From Acidocella sp. (GTDB lineage Bacteria; Pseudomonadota; Alphaproteobacteria; Acetobacterales; Acetobacteraceae), in assembly GCA_027308685.1 (NCBI GenBank), contig DAIDEE010000067.1, positions 1-64,000 on the forward strand: 64,000 nucleotides of DNA, given 5' to 3'. A program made the translations under genes and the position numbers. This document shows, one piece after another, positions 45,995-55,479 of this stretch (its first letter is position 1; each line of letters starts with the position of its first letter). The notes under the pieces were generated by a model that was given only the letters and a program-made list of their open reading frames with translations, did no database searches and had not been told where the DNA came from.

Positions 45995-48670
45995 TCAGGG
46001 TTTGGCCTTAGCTTTCGGTTTGGCCACAGCCTTGGCCTTTGGTTTTGGCTTAGCCTTCACAGCCGCCTTCGCCTTCGGTGCTGCTTTGGCTTTTGCCTTA
46101 GGCTCCTTCACCAGCGCGGCGGCTTTCAGCTTTGGCGCGGCCTTCTTCACCGCCCCCTTTTTGCCCTTCGGCACCAGCACTTTGCCCTTCTCAGCTAACA
46201 ACGCCACCGCCTCATCGAGCGTAAAATCCGCCAACTCGGCGCCGCGCGGCAAATTCGCCACCATCTTGCCCCACTGCGCATACGGGCCAAACCGCCCCTT
46301 GCGGGCCACCACCGGCTCGCCATCCTTGGGGTGCGCGCCCAGGCTGCGGATGGAATCCTGCTTCTTGCCGATCAAATCCATCGCCCGGTTCAGCCCGATG
46401 TGCAGCACGTCGTCATCGCGGTCGAGCGAGGCATAGATCGCGCCCATTTTCACAAACGGCCCAAACCGTCCCACGCCTGCCTCAATCGGTTCCTTGGCTT
46501 CAGGGTGAATCCCCACCAGCCGCGGCAGTGAGAGCAGCCCCAGCGCGTCTTCCAAGGTCAGCGCATCCGCATCCATACCCTTGGTTAATGACGAGCGCTT
46601 CGGTTTGGATTTTTTATCGTTGGGGTCAGCTTCGCCGAGTTGCACATACAACCCATAAGGCCCGCGCTTGAGGGTGATATCCTGTTCAGTCTCTGGGTGC
46701 TTGCCCAACACCCGCATGCCATCTTTGAGCGAATCATCGGGGTTATCACCGCCATCAATCGCCAGTTTGCGAGTATATTGGCAGGCCGGGTAATTTGAGC
46801 AGCCAATAAAGCTGCCAAACTTGCCCAGCCGCAGCCCAATCCGCCCGGTGCCGCAGGCGGGGCAGGAGCGCGGGTCCGAGCCATCTTCGCGCGAGGGGAA
46901 AAAATGCGGCCCCAAATCAGCATCCAACGCATCGATCACGTCGGAGATTTTCAAATCCTTGGTCTCGGCAATCGCCGCCGAGAAATCCGTCCAGAATTTG
47001 CGCAGCACTTCGCGCCAGTTGGCCTTGCCCTCGGCAATGTCATCCAGCTGTTCTTCAAGGGCGGCGGTAAACCCGGTATCCACATAGCGGGTGAAAAAAC
47101 TCACCAGAAACGCTGTCACCAACCGGCCGCGATCTTCCGGAATAAACCGCCGCGCTTCAAGCCGTACGTAGTTACGGTCTCGCAACACTGTCAAAATCGA
47201 GGCATAGGTTGAAGGCCGGCCAATGCCAAGCTCTTCCATCTTCTTCACCAGCGAGGCTTCCGAATAGCGCGGCGGCGGCTGGGTGAAATGCTGGGTGGCC
47301 TCTACCTTGTTGGTCTTCGCGGCATCACCCTTGTTGATCGGCGGCAAAATCCGCGCATCGTCATCATCCGACGCATCATCCTGGTCTTCATGATAGAGTT
47401 TCAAAAACCCATCGAACGCCAGCACCGAGCCGGTGGCCCGTAAAATCTGTCCCTTGCTATCGTTCAAATCCACAGCCGTCTGATCCAGTTCAGCCGACTG
47501 CATCTGGCAGGCCAAAGCCCGCTTATAAATCAGCTCATACAGCCGCGCCTGATCATTCGAGAGCATTTTGGCAACCCGCGCCGGCACCAATGTAATATCG
47601 GTTGGCCGGATCGCCTCATGCGCTTCCTGGGCATTTTTCGACTTCGAGATATATTCGCGCGGTGCGCCCGGCAGATAATCCGGCCCAAACTCCGATTTTA
47701 TCTGTTCGCGCATCGCCAGCACGGCTTCCTTGGCCAACTGCACGCCGTCGGTCCGCATATAGGTGATCAACCCCACCGTTTCGCCACCAATTTCCACACC
47801 CTCGTAAAGCTGCTGGGCGGTGCGCATGGTCTGCTGCGATGAGAACCCCAGCTTGCGGCTGGCTTCCTGCTGCAAGGTGGATGTGATAAATGGTGGCGGC
47901 GGATTGCGCTTGCTGCGTTTTTTCTCAACAGCGGAAACTTCAAACGCGCCGGCCTGCACCGCCGCCTTGGCCGCCAGTGCCTTGGCTTCATTATTTAAGT
48001 CAAACTGGTCAAGCTTTTTGCCCTGATAATGCGTCAGCTTGGCCGCAAATGGTGCCCCGCTCGGCGTGGCAAATCCACCCTCAACCGTCCAATATTCCCG
48101 CGCCTTAAAAACCTCGATCTCGGCTTCACGCTCGCAAATCAGCCGCAACGATACCGATTGTACCCGCCCGGCGCTCTTGCTGCCCGGCAATTTGCGCCAT
48201 AGCACCGGCGAGAGGGTGAACCCCACCAGATAATCCAGCGCCCGGCGGGCCAAATAGGCTTCGATCAGCGGCTGATCTAACTCGCGCGGTGCCGCCATCG
48301 CGGCCTTCACGGCGGTTTTGGTAATTTCGTTGAAGGTAACGCGCAGAACATTCACGCCCTTCAGAGCGTTTTTATCCTCCAGCATCGCCCGCACATGCCA
48401 GGAAATGGCCTCACCCTCGCGGTCAGGGTCAGTTGCCAGATACAGGGTTTTGGCCCCCTTAACGGCCTTGGCGATGGCGGCCATGTGCTTCTGGCCGCGC
48501 TCATCGGCTTCCCAGGACATTGCGAAATCATCATCCGGACGGACCGAGCCATCCTTCGGCGGCAAATCGCGCACATGGCCAAACGACGCCAGCACGGTGT
48601 ACTTGTCGCCCAAATATTTGTTGATTGTCTTGGCCTTGGAAGGCGATTCGACGACGACGATATCAGTCAA
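45995..48670 (-). CDS. topA: DNA topoisomerase I
   Basis: An 891-residue type IA topoisomerase that relaxes negative supercoils. The TOPRIM part has VVVESPSKAKTINKYLGDKY and TDPDREGEAISWHVRAM; the active-site Tyr is in VGLITYMRTDGVQL. A single clear four-Cys zinc motif (SCPACGTGRIG...FIGCSNYPACQYTRK) follows, then three repeats of the GRFGPY type. The last 70 residues are a Lys/Ala/Pro-rich basic tail, typical of alphaproteobacterial TopA and probably DNA-binding. It lies 13 bases after dprA. Confidence 0.97.
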   Translation of the reverse strand: MTDIVVVESPSKAKTINKYLGDKYTVLASFGHVRDLPPKDGSVRPDDDFAMSWEADERGQKHMAAIAKAVKGAKTLYLATDPDREGEAISWHVRAMLEDKNALKGVNVLRVTFNEITKTAVKAAMAAPRELDQPLIEAYLARRALDYLVGFTLSPVLWRKLPGSKSAGRVQSVSLRLICEREAEIEVFKAREYWTVEGGFATPSGAPFAAKLTHYQGKKLDQFDLNNEAKALAAKAAVQAGAFEVSAVEKKRSKRNPPPPFITSTLQQEASRKLGFSSQQTMRTAQQLYEGVEIGGETVGLITYMRTDGVQLAKEAVLAMREQIKSEFGPDYLPGAPREYISKSKNAQEAHEAIRPTDITLVPARVAKMLSNDQARLYELIYKRALACQMQSAELDQTAVDLNDSKGQILRATGSVLAFDGFLKLYHEDQDDASDDDDARILPPINKGDAAKTNKVEATQHFTQPPPRYSEASLVKKMEELGIGRPSTYASILTVLRDRNYVRLEARRFIPEDRGRLVTAFLVSFFTRYVDTGFTAALEEQLDDIAEGKANWREVLRKFWTDFSAAIAETKDLKISDVIDALDADLGPHFFPSREDGSDPRSCPACGTGRIGLRLGKFGSFIGCSNYPACQYTRKLAIDGGDNPDDSLKDGMRVLGKHPETEQDITLKRGPYGLYVQLGEADPNDKKSKPKRSSLTKGMDADALTLEDALGLLSLPRLVGIHPEAKEPIEAGVGRFGPFVKMGAIYASLDRDDDVLHIGLNRAMDLIGKKQDSIRSLGAHPKDGEPVVARKGRFGPYAQWGKMVANLPRGAELADFTLDEAVALLAEKGKVLVPKGKKGAVKKAAPKLKAAALVKEPKAKAKAAPKAKAAVKAKPKPKAKAVAKPKAKAKP

Positions 48671-48683
48671 ACGACCATCCTAT

Positions 48684-49811
48684 TCATTCAGTAGCGACAC
48701 GCGCCACCCGGTTACCAACCAGCATTTCAACCCTGCCTGCAATCTCTAGTTCAAGGAGGACCGCCATTGTGGCGGCTGTGGACAACTGGCAGCGCCGGGC
48801 TATCTCGTCAACCATTACCGGGTCAGAACCCACCAAATCCGGGATTTTTCGCCTCCCTAAGGTCATTTCAGCCTCGCTGGCGGCCTCCCAGAGCGTCGGC
48901 TTTTCGGCAAATCCGCTCCGGGCATGCACAAACAGCGGGTCTCGCGCCAGGCCCTGGCGGGCCGGATGGTCCGGCAGATTGGCCAGCACATCGGCGGCGG
49001 TCTCGGTCAAATGCGCCCCTTGCCGGATTAAATCGTTCGAGCCTTTGCAGCGCGGGTCCAGCGGCGAACCGGGTACGGCAAATATCTCCCGCCCGGCTTC
49101 ATTGGCCATCCGCGCCGTAATCAACGAGCCTGATCTTACCGCGGCTTCGATCACCACCAGTCCCAAAGACAACCCGGCAATTACCCGGTTGCGTTTGGGA
49201 AAATGCTTCGCCATCGGGGCGGTTCCAAACGGCGCTTCGGCCACCACGCAGCCATTTTCCGCAATCTGCGCCTGCAGTTTTTCATTTTCCGGCGGGTAGG
49301 GGATATCAATGCCGCCGGCGATCGCGGCAATGGTGCGTCCGGTGGCCATCGCCCCCTTATGAGCCGCCGCATCGATGCCCCGTGCCAGACCGGAGACCAC
49401 GGTTAGCTTCTGTTGCGCCAAATCCATCGCCAGTTGCTCGGCCGTCCGCATGCCGTTGGCCGAGGCATTGCGCGCCCCTACCACGCCCACGCAGCGGGTT
49501 GAGAGCAATTTAATATCGCCCAGTACCGCCAAAACCGGCGGCGCATCGGCCATATCGGCCAAAAATTCCGGATATTCCGGCGTATCGACAAAAATGAACC
49601 TGCCGCCGATTTTGCTCAGTTGCGTCAGTTCGCGCTCAACATCGCCACGGCTGGGAATTTTCGTCGCCGCCCGGCCACCCGCCCGCGCCAATTCGGGTAA
49701 TACGGCCAGCGCCTGCGCCACGCCACCAAACCGCGCCATCAGCCGCCGGTAGGTGAGGGGGCCAACACCCTCTGTCCGGATCAGCCGCAGCCGATCAAGC
49801 AAGTCATTCAA
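48684..49811 (-). CDS. dprA: DNA-processing protein DprA
   Basis: A 375-residue DprA/Smf protein, which loads RecA on incoming single-stranded DNA during transformation. The Rossmann-like core has [38 protein letters not shown], and [20 protein letters not shown] with the conserved [20 protein letters not shown]. An N-terminal helix-hairpin-helix part ([16 protein letters not shown]) and a C-terminal winged helix are present. It overlaps plsY by 4 bases. With comF it hints that uptake of DNA is possible, but dprA is kept in many non-competent bacteria. Confidence 0.95.
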   Translation of the reverse strand: MNDLLDRLRLIRTEGVGPLTYRRLMARFGGVAQALAVLPELARAGGRAATKIPSRGDVERELTQLSKIGGRFIFVDTPEYPEFLADMADAPPVLAVLGDIKLLSTRCVGVVGARNASANGMRTAEQLAMDLAQQKLTVVSGLARGIDAAAHKGAMATGRTIAAIAGGIDIPYPPENEKLQAQIAENGCVVAEAPFGTAPMAKHFPKRNRVIAGLSLGLVVIEAAVRSGSLITARMANEAGREIFAVPGSPLDPRCKGSNDLIRQGAHLTETAADVLANLPDHPARQGLARDPLFVHARSGFAEKPTLWEAASEAEMTLGRRKIPDLVGSDPVMVDEIARRCQLSTAATMAVLLELEIAGRVEMLVGNRVARVATE

Positions 49812-50389
49812 GTTTTTTGGCCGATTTTTGGTTCTGTTCCGGCCCGCAACCGGGCGATATTGGCGCTATGTTTCCAGAACACCAAACCGGCGATCAGCAT
49901 CGCCAGCGCCGCCAGCCTGAAATGCCCCAGAACCACTGAAGCAAAAGGCGCTACCGCAAACGCCATCAGCGCTGCGGTCGAGGAGGTACGCATCAGGAAC
50001 GCTGTCCCCAGCCAGGTGGCGCAAGCAATCAGGCCAACCGGAAAAGACCCCGCCAGCAATACGCCAAGGCCAGTGGCCACGCCCTTGCCGCCTTTGAAAC
50101 CCAGCCAAATTGGAAACAAATGCCCCAGCAACACCGCCAGCCCCACGCCGTAGGGGGCAAAATCGCCAAACTGCCCGGCAATCAACACCGCCAGATAGCC
50201 CTTGAATCCATCCAGAAATAACGTCGCCGCCGCCAGCTTTTTATTGCCGGTCCGCAGCACATTGGTGGCACCTATATTGCCCGAACCAATGGTTCGAATG
50301 TCCCCCAAACCCGCCTTTCGTGTTAGAATAAGACCAAAAGGTATTGATCCTAAAAGATACCCCAGCAAACAAAGTATCAGAATTGTCAT
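49808..50389 (-). CDS. plsY: Acyl-phosphate glycerol-3-phosphate acyltransferase
   Basis: A 193-residue integral membrane enzyme that adds the first acyl chain to glycerol 3-phosphate. The three family motifs are seen: [20 protein letters not shown] with [36 protein letters not shown], and the C-terminal membrane part ending [20 protein letters not shown]. It lies between dprA and the pyrC homologue with 4-base overlaps on both sides. Confidence 0.95.
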   Translation of the reverse strand: MTILILCLLGYLLGSIPFGLILTRKAGLGDIRTIGSGNIGATNVLRTGNKKLAAATLFLDGFKGYLAVLIAGQFGDFAPYGVGLAVLLGHLFPIWLGFKGGKGVATGLGVLLAGSFPVGLIACATWLGTAFLMRTSSTAALMAFAVAPFASVVLGHFRLAALAMLIAGLVFWKHSANIARLRAGTEPKIGQKT

Positions 50390-51651
50390 CCGAACACCCG
50401 CCGTCCGGCCTTCCAGGTGCCCAGCACCCGGCCCTCCAGCGCCCGGCCATCAAACGGCGTGTTTTGCGCCTTGCCTGGCAATTTACCGGCTTCTACCAGC
50501 CACGAACGCTCCGGGTGAAACAGGCATAAATCTGCCGCAGCACCTTTACGCAGCACCCCGGCATCCAGCCCGAGCCATTTCGCGGGTTTCTCGGTCAACA
50601 ATGCCAACGCCTGCATCATACTGAGTGTCCCTGCCTGCACCTGCGCCAATGTTACCGCCAGCAAGGTTGCCAGCCCTGCGCCGCCCGACGACGCCTCGGC
50701 AAAGGGCAGGCGCTTATCATCCGCGTCGCGCGGTTGATGGTCTGAGGCAATCGCATCAATGGTGCCATCCGCCAGCGCCGCCAGAATTCCCAACCGGTCG
50801 GACTCCGCCCGCAGCGGCGGCGAGAATTTCGCGTAAGTGCGGAAATCGCCAATCGCGGTCTCATTCAAATCAAAATACGGCGGGGCCGTATCGCAGGTAA
50901 CTTTAAGCCCCCTATCCTTGGCCTGGCGAATGAGCACACAGGCCTCGGCGGTGGTGATGTGAGCAAAATGCACTGCCCCGCCGGTGAGTTCAGCCAGGCG
51001 AATATCGCGCGCCACCATGATCGCTTCCGCCGCCGCCGGGATGCCGGGCAATCCCATAATGGTTGCCCGCGCCCCCGAGGTTGCCGCCCCGCCTGCCGCC
51101 AGTTCGGGGTCTTCCGGATGTTGCACAATCCGCGCCCCAAAGCCGCTGGCATAGGAAAGGGCATTGCGCATCAGACGTATCGAGGCCACCGCCTTGCGGC
51201 CATCAGTGAACGCCACCGCGCCCTCAGCCTTCAGCAGGCCATACTCCGCCAGCTCCTCGCCTTTGCAACCGCGCGTGGCAGCGGCGTAGGGAATCAGCGA
51301 AACCGTGCCGATTTCCTCGCCCCGCGCCCGGATAAACCGCACCAGAGCCGGGTCGTCGATGGCGGGTTTGGTGTCCGGCAGCACCGCGATGCTGGTAATC
51401 CCGCCCGCCGCCGCGGCCTGTGCCGCCGAGGCGATGGTCTCGCGGTACTCATAGCCAGGTTCCCCCAGCGAGGCCCGCATATCCACCAGCCCAGGGCATA
51501 AAATCGCACCGTCCGCCTCGATGATCTCAGCCCCGTCCGGGTTGCCCAGCGAGGGGCCAAAATCAGCAATCTTGCCATCCTTAATCAGCAATTCGCCGGC
51601 CACCAGCCCATCCGGTGCCGCCAGCCGCACCTTGCGGATCAGGGTGATCAT
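50386..51651 (-). CDS. Dihydroorotase homologue lacking the metal-binding HxH (PyrC')
   Basis: A 421-residue amidohydrolase-fold protein beside pyrB. At the position of the metal-binding HxH of true dihydroorotases it reads [11 protein letters not shown] (residues 56–66), so both His are lost (Arg59, Ser61). The usual HH segment is replaced by [13 protein letters not shown]; only later pieces such as HITTAEA and [17 protein letters not shown] remain. This matches the inactive PyrC' proteins that support aspartate transcarbamoylase assembly in Pseudomonas. I infer the same role with PyrB here; an active dihydroorotase should be encoded elsewhere. It overlaps pyrB and plsY by 4 bases each. Confidence 0.9.
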   Translation of the reverse strand: MITLIRKVRLAAPDGLVAGELLIKDGKIADFGPSLGNPDGAEIIEADGAILCPGLVDMRASLGEPGYEYRETIASAAQAAAAGGITSIAVLPDTKPAIDDPALVRFIRARGEEIGTVSLIPYAAATRGCKGEELAEYGLLKAEGAVAFTDGRKAVASIRLMRNALSYASGFGARIVQHPEDPELAAGGAATSGARATIMGLPGIPAAAEAIMVARDIRLAELTGGAVHFAHITTAEACVLIRQAKDRGLKVTCDTAPPYFDLNETAIGDFRTYAKFSPPLRAESDRLGILAALADGTIDAIASDHQPRDADDKRLPFAEASSGGAGLATLLAVTLAQVQAGTLSMMQALALLTEKPAKWLGLDAGVLRKGAAADLCLFHPERSWLVEAGKLPGKAQNTPFDGRALEGRVLGTWKAGRRVFG

Positions 51652-52568
51652 AAGCTCCCCCGCGCCAGTGTATCGAGCACCGCCATCCGTACCGCGACCC
51701 CCATTTCCACCTGCTCCTTGATCACCGAGCGCACCGCATCATCGGCCACCGCGCTATCGATCTCGACACCGCGATTCATCGGCCCCGGATGCATCACCAG
51801 CGCATCCGGCTTGGCATAGGCGAGCTTCTCGGCATTCAGCCCGTAGAAGGCGAAAAACTCCCGTTCGCTCGGGATCAGCCCTTTATTCATCCGCTCTTTC
51901 TGCAGCCGCAGCGCCATCACAATGTCGGCTCCGGCCAGCCCTTCGGCCATGTCGTTGCAAACTGTCACGCCCAGCGAGCCTATTTCCGCCGGCATCAGGG
52001 TAGGGGGCCCAACAACCCGCACAAAATTCCCCATCATCGCCAGCAACAGCATGTTTGAGCGCGCCACCCGCGAGTGCGCAATATCCCCGCAAATCGCGAT
52101 CGTCAGCCCATCTAAACGGCCTTTGTTACGCCTTATCGTCAGCGCATCCAGCAGCGCCTGGGTTGGGTGCTCATGTGTGCCATCGCCCGCATTGATCACC
52201 GAGGCTTCCACCTTGTGCGCCAAAAGTGCTGGCGCACCGGACTGGTTATGCCGTACCACCAGCAAATCGCAGTTCATGGCGTTCAGCGTGGCAGCGGTAT
52301 CCAGCAGCGTCTCGCCCTTGGTCACCGAGGAGGTCGAGACCGACATATTGATCACATCCGCGCCCAGCCGCTTGCCGGCCAATTCGAAACTGGTGCGGGT
52401 GCGGGTGGAGTCTTCAAAAAACAGGTTAATCAACGTGCGTCCGCGCAATAAATCGCGCTGGGTTTTGCCGGACCGGTTCAATAAAACGTAATTTTCCGCC
52501 AGATCGAGCAGCGACGTTATGGCGGGCGGGTTGAGACCCTGAATGCCCAGAAGGTGGCGGTTTGTCAT
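51648..52568 (-). CDS. pyrB: Aspartate carbamoyltransferase catalytic subunit
   Basis: A 306-residue enzyme joining carbamoyl phosphate and aspartate, the first committed step to pyrimidines. The carbamoyl phosphate motif is [20 protein letters not shown]; the 80s loop [15 protein letters not shown] and [14 protein letters not shown] follow. The start at 52568 gives [20 protein letters not shown]; the frame stays open 21 bases upstream. It uses the product of CarA/CarB at the other end of the window. It is first in the long minus-strand run pyrB–pyrC'–plsY–dprA–topA. Confidence 0.97.
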   Translation of the reverse strand: MTNRHLLGIQGLNPPAITSLLDLAENYVLLNRSGKTQRDLLRGRTLINLFFEDSTRTRTSFELAGKRLGADVINMSVSTSSVTKGETLLDTAATLNAMNCDLLVVRHNQSGAPALLAHKVEASVINAGDGTHEHPTQALLDALTIRRNKGRLDGLTIAICGDIAHSRVARSNMLLLAMMGNFVRVVGPPTLMPAEIGSLGVTVCNDMAEGLAGADIVMALRLQKERMNKGLIPSEREFFAFYGLNAEKLAYAKPDALVMHPGPMNRGVEIDSAVADDAVRSVIKEQVEMGVAVRMAVLDTLARGSL

Positions 52569-52647
52569 TAAAACATGGTTAGACCACAAACCTCCCCGCG
52601 CTGGGAAGCCTCACGATAAAAGTTATGTATATTGAAATAGTTAGCCT

Positions 52648-52661
52648 GCATGACAACATGC
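52648..52661. promoter_or_regulatory. Small palindrome between pyrB and the OmpA-like gene
   Basis: GCATG-ACAA-CATGC is a perfect inverted repeat with 5-base arms, in the 119-base divergent gap. No convincing promoter boxes are aligned with it, so the role is uncertain. Nothing else was seen in this gap. Confidence 0.2.
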
Positions 52662-52687
52662 CACTCTGAAGATTGATCGGGAGTATG

Positions 52688-53089
52688 ATGCGTAAAATTT
52701 TGGCTTTGGCAGCGTTATGTGGGGTTACCGGCTGCGCCCTTCTGCCGTTTGGCAACCCGCCGCTGCCCACCACCCCCGCGACCCCGGTGTTCTTTCAGCC
52801 GCTCTCATCGGCGCTGGACCCGGCAGCCCTGACCACCATCGCTACCGCCGCCAAGGTGGCCGCCGAGGAGCCCAACGCCAAAATCATCGTGGCAGGTGCC
52901 GCCGACAATACCGGCGACACATCGGATAACGAGGCACTATCGCGGGCGCGTGCGAAACATGTGTCAGATCAACTTGCCGCCGATGGCGTCGATAAAACCC
53001 GCATCACGGCGTACGGCATTGGCCAAACCGGCACGCTGGGCGACATGTCGCAATACAGCCGCCGGGTTCTGATCAAAATCAACAATTAG
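52688..53089 (+). CDS. OmpA-family lipoprotein
   Basis: A 133-residue lipoprotein. The signal peptide MRKILALAALCGVTGCALLP has a lipobox VTGC with Cys 16. A Pro-rich linker leads to a shortened OmpA-like domain with KIIVAGAADNTGDTSDNEAL, SRARAKHVSDQLAADGVDKT and SQYSRRVLIKI, although the family's NxxLSxxRA is kept only in part. It may bind peptidoglycan and anchor the outer membrane. The ATG at 52688 has GGGAG four bases upstream; the ATG three bases earlier would be too close to it. Confidence 0.85.
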   Translation: MRKILALAALCGVTGCALLPFGNPPLPTTPATPVFFQPLSSALDPAALTTIATAAKVAAEEPNAKIIVAGAADNTGDTSDNEALSRARAKHVSDQLAADGVDKTRITAYGIGQTGTLGDMSQYSRRVLIKINN

Positions 53090-53117
53090 CCGCTATACAG
53101 GCGCACCCGCCTTCGTT

Positions 53118-53792
53118 TTATGCGGGCGCCCCCGCTTGACGGTGCGGTGCGGCCATCGCGAATGCCTCGTGGCCCTGACAGGCCGCGAAAATCCGGTCGA
53201 TGATTGGGGTGTTCGGCACCTCAACCTTGAAGATCGGCATCACCACTTTGATGCTGGCGAGGCAAATATCCGCGATGGTGATGCGATCGCCATGGCAGAA
53301 CACCCCGGTCTCGGCTTCAGTGGCCAACCGCTGCTCAAACGCCTGCAGGCCGGTGCTGAACCAGTTGGCCCGCCAGGCATGAATCTGCTCAGGCGTAAAC
53401 TTCGCAACATTGGTGAGGTACTTTATCACCCGCGGTGTGATCAGCGGGTGGGTGTCGGCCACCAGCATCGACGCCAATGACCGCACCCTGGCGCGCTCAT
53501 GCAAATCCTTCGGCAGCAGCGGCGGGGCAGGGTAGAGTTCATCGAGAAACTCCAGTATCGCCAATGACTGCGTGATCGGTGGCGTCGGCTTCTTCGCTTC
53601 ACGGTCGATCACCGCCGGAATTGCCCCCAGCGGGTTGATTTCCAAAAACGCTGCGCTGCGGTTTTCCCCCGCTTCCATATTCACAAAACGCTCGTCGGCC
53701 TTCACCCCTTTCAGGTTAAACGCCACCCGCGCCCGGTAGGTGGCGGAGGTCCGCCAGAACGCGAACATCTCAAAGCGGGCTTGTTTGGTCAT
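53118..53792 (-). CDS. Zeta-class glutathione S-transferase / maleylacetoacetate isomerase-like
   Basis: A 224-residue GST. The N-terminal thioredoxin-like domain has FWRTSATYRARVAFNLKGVK, NPLGAIPAVIDREAKKPTPP and TQSLAILEFLDELYP (glutathione-binding SQSLAI type); the C-terminal helical domain has HPLITPRVIKYL and GDRITIADICLASIK. Closest by eye to zeta-class enzymes such as maleylacetoacetate isomerase, but no tyrosine catabolism genes are near, so I give no symbol. The start at 53792 has AGGAG eight bases upstream. It is divergent from dmeR. Confidence 0.87.
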   Translation of the reverse strand: MTKQARFEMFAFWRTSATYRARVAFNLKGVKADERFVNMEAGENRSAAFLEINPLGAIPAVIDREAKKPTPPITQSLAILEFLDELYPAPPLLPKDLHERARVRSLASMLVADTHPLITPRVIKYLTNVAKFTPEQIHAWRANWFSTGLQAFEQRLATEAETGVFCHGDRITIADICLASIKVVMPIFKVEVPNTPIIDRIFAACQGHEAFAMAAPHRQAGAPA

Positions 53793-53842
53793 GCGCAATT
53801 CTCCTGTTGATTTTACCCAAAGCTGGTGGATTTGGTGGCGCG

Positions 53843-53859
53843 ATACAAGAGGCTTGTAT
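53843..53859. promoter_or_regulatory. Inverted repeat over the dmeR -35 region
   Basis: ATACAAG-AGG-CTTGTAT: perfect 7-base arms with a 3-base centre. It covers the -35-like TTGTAT (53854–53859) of dmeR and, on the other strand, the same hexamer facing the GST gene. Confidence 0.4.
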
Positions 53860-53882
53860 AGGTATCCCCCCTATGCTATAAA
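53854..53882 (+). promoter_or_regulatory. Candidate dmeR promoter with metal-regulator operator in the spacer
   Basis: TTGTAT (53854–53859) and TATAAA (53877–53882) are 17 bases apart. The spacer contains TAT-CCCCCC-TAT (53863–53874), the run of six C flanked by A/T that RcnR-type repressors recognise. The -10 ends 5 bases before the dmeR ATG, so the mRNA would be essentially leaderless. Confidence 0.55.
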
Positions 53883-53887
53883 GCGTC

Positions 53888-54166
53888 ATGGTTCATACGG
53901 TTCATGAAAAACAAAAGCTGCTGGCGCGGGTCAGGCGCATCAAAGGCCAGGTTGAGGCCATTGAACGCGCGCTGGAGGGCGAAGCCGGGTGCGAGCAGGT
54001 GCTTCACCTCATCGCCGGCGCCCGCGGCGCCATGACCGGGCTGATGGGCGAGATCATTGAGGACCATGTGCGCAACCATCTGGTCGACCCAGAAAAACAC
54101 CCCACCGCATTGAACCAGGACGCCACCGAGCAACTGCTCGAAGTGGTCCGCACCTATCTGAAATGA
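53888..54166 (+). CDS. dmeR: RcnR/DmeR-type metal-sensing repressor
   Basis: A 92-residue CsoR/RcnR-family (DUF156) regulator. The four ligands used by RcnR for nickel and cobalt are all present at the same numbers: His 3, Cys 35, His 60 and His 64, within RRIKGQVEAIERALEGEAGC and GEIIEDHVRNHL. The formaldehyde sensor FrmR lacks His 64, so a Ni/Co sensor is the better reading. It lies 7 bases before the dmeF-like transporter gene. A C6-tract operator in its own promoter points to autorepression relieved by metal. Confidence 0.92.
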   Translation: MVHTVHEKQKLLARVRRIKGQVEAIERALEGEAGCEQVLHLIAGARGAMTGLMGEIIEDHVRNHLVDPEKHPTALNQDATEQLLEVVRTYLK

Positions 54167-54173
54167 GCCGCCA

Positions 54174-55379
54174 ATGAGCCAGCATACCCACGTTTTCCTC
54201 GGCGAAGGCCACGACGAGAACGCCAGCCGCACCTGGACCGTGATCTGGTTGTGCGGCGCCATGATGGTGCTGGAAATCGTCGGCGGCATCTGGTTCGGCT
54301 CAATCGCGCTGGTGGCCGACGGCATGCACATGAGCACCCATGCCGGGGCGCTATTATTGGCAGCACTGGCCTACACATTTGCCCGCAAGCACGCTAACGA
54401 CCCGAGATTTTCCTTTGGTACGGGCAAGCTGGGCGACCTCGCCGGTTTCACCAGCGCCATCATCCTGGCGATGATCTCGTTGCTGATCGGCTATGAAGCC
54501 ATCAGCCGGATTTTCTCGCCGGTGCCCATTCACTTCGCTGAAGCAATTCCCATCGCGTTTCTTGGCCTTGGGGTGAATGTTGTTTCCGCCTGGCTGCTCA
54601 GCGGCGGCGGGCATCATCATGGTCACAGCCACGGTCATGGTCATCACCACGAACACGACCATGATGAGTTGCAAACAATCACAACCGCCAGCGGCAGTTT
54701 GGCGCTTCAGGTGTTCGAGGATGCTGTGCCGCCGCGCTTCCGCCTTAGTGCCGCCACCGGCCCGCTGCCTGCCGCCGCCAGCATCGAAACCACTCGCCCG
54801 GACGGTACGCGGCAATTATTCTCGATGGTCGCGCAGGCGGATTATTTGGAATCCCTCGATGAAATCCCCGAACCGCACGCCTTCACCGCCCAGGTGATGG
54901 TCGCCGGGGAGGTTCATCCGGTTGTGTTTGAGGAACATGAGCATGCCACCGCCAAAGCTGGCCGCGATAACAACATGCGCGCCGCCGTGGTGCACGTGAT
55001 GGCCGACGCCGCTGTCTCGGTGCTGGTCATCCTGGGGCTTACATTGGCCAAACTGTTCGGCTGGCTCTGGATGGACCCGCTGGCCGGCATCGTCGGTGCG
55101 CTGGTCATCGCAAGCTGGGCGTTCGGCCTGATCCGCGACACCGGCGCCATCCTGCTGGATATGACCCCCGATGCTGACATGGAAGCCAAAATTCGCCAGA
55201 CCATCGAAGGGGAAGGGGACGACCTATCCGACCTCCACCTCTGGCGCCTCGGCCCCGGCCACCTCGGCGCCATCGTCAGCATTGCCACCGGCACAACGCA
55301 CGGCCCCGACTATTACCGCGCTAAACTATCCCGCTTCAAAGCGCTGTCCCACCTGACGGTGGAAGTCCGGCAGGGTTAG
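54174..55379 (+). CDS. dmeF: Cation diffusion facilitator (DmeF-like Co/Ni efflux) with His-rich loop and inserted domain
   Basis: A 401-residue inner membrane metal/proton antiporter. Helices 1–4 lie at about 22–142, with the transport site ADGMHMSTH in helix 2 (Asp 49, His 52/56). The cytoplasmic loop has a strong His cluster (147–163) and then an extra soluble segment of about 95 residues (168–262: FEDAVPPRFRLSAATG, DYLESLDEIPEPHAF, HPVVFEEHEH). Helix 5 carries the second site pair HVMADA (His 274, Asp 278). A normal C-terminal CDF domain ends it. With dmeR upstream, cobalt and nickel are the likely substrates. The inserted segment is longer than in ordinary CDF proteins. Confidence 0.9.
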   Translation: MSQHTHVFLGEGHDENASRTWTVIWLCGAMMVLEIVGGIWFGSIALVADGMHMSTHAGALLLAALAYTFARKHANDPRFSFGTGKLGDLAGFTSAIILAMISLLIGYEAISRIFSPVPIHFAEAIPIAFLGLGVNVVSAWLLSGGGHHHGHSHGHGHHHEHDHDELQTITTASGSLALQVFEDAVPPRFRLSAATGPLPAAASIETTRPDGTRQLFSMVAQADYLESLDEIPEPHAFTAQVMVAGEVHPVVFEEHEHATAKAGRDNNMRAAVVHVMADAAVSVLVILGLTLAKLFGWLWMDPLAGIVGALVIASWAFGLIRDTGAILLDMTPDADMEAKIRQTIEGEGDDLSDLHLWRLGPGHLGAIVSIATGTTHGPDYYRAKLSRFKALSHLTVEVRQG

Positions 55380-55392
55380 AGGCTTGATTTAT

Positions 55393-55419
55393 CCCGTCAT
55401 GCCCGCGAAGATGGGTACC
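55393..55419. repeat. REP-like element, second copy
   Basis: CCCGTCATGCCCGCG followed by AAGATGGGTACC is an imperfect GC-rich palindrome next to CCCGTCATG. The same CGTGACGGG-type tail occurs at 815–844 in the other orientation. It lies in the 100-base convergent gap between dmeF and the MBL gene, where nothing else was seen. Confidence 0.45.
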
Positions 55420-55479
55420 TCCCTAAACATCCAATAATCGCAGAATCAATATTATGGAAACTAAACCTATAGTAGCGCG

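Noticed and set aside
45995-46200. Repetitive Lys/Ala/Pro codons at the topA end as a tandem DNA repeat
   Set aside because: It is in frame and typical of the basic tail of alphaproteobacterial topoisomerase I; the DNA repeat follows from the amino acid composition.
54610-54665. Repeated CAT/CAC tract as a short repeat array
   Set aside because: It encodes the His-rich loop of the CDF transporter; there are no spacers or repeats of CRISPR type.
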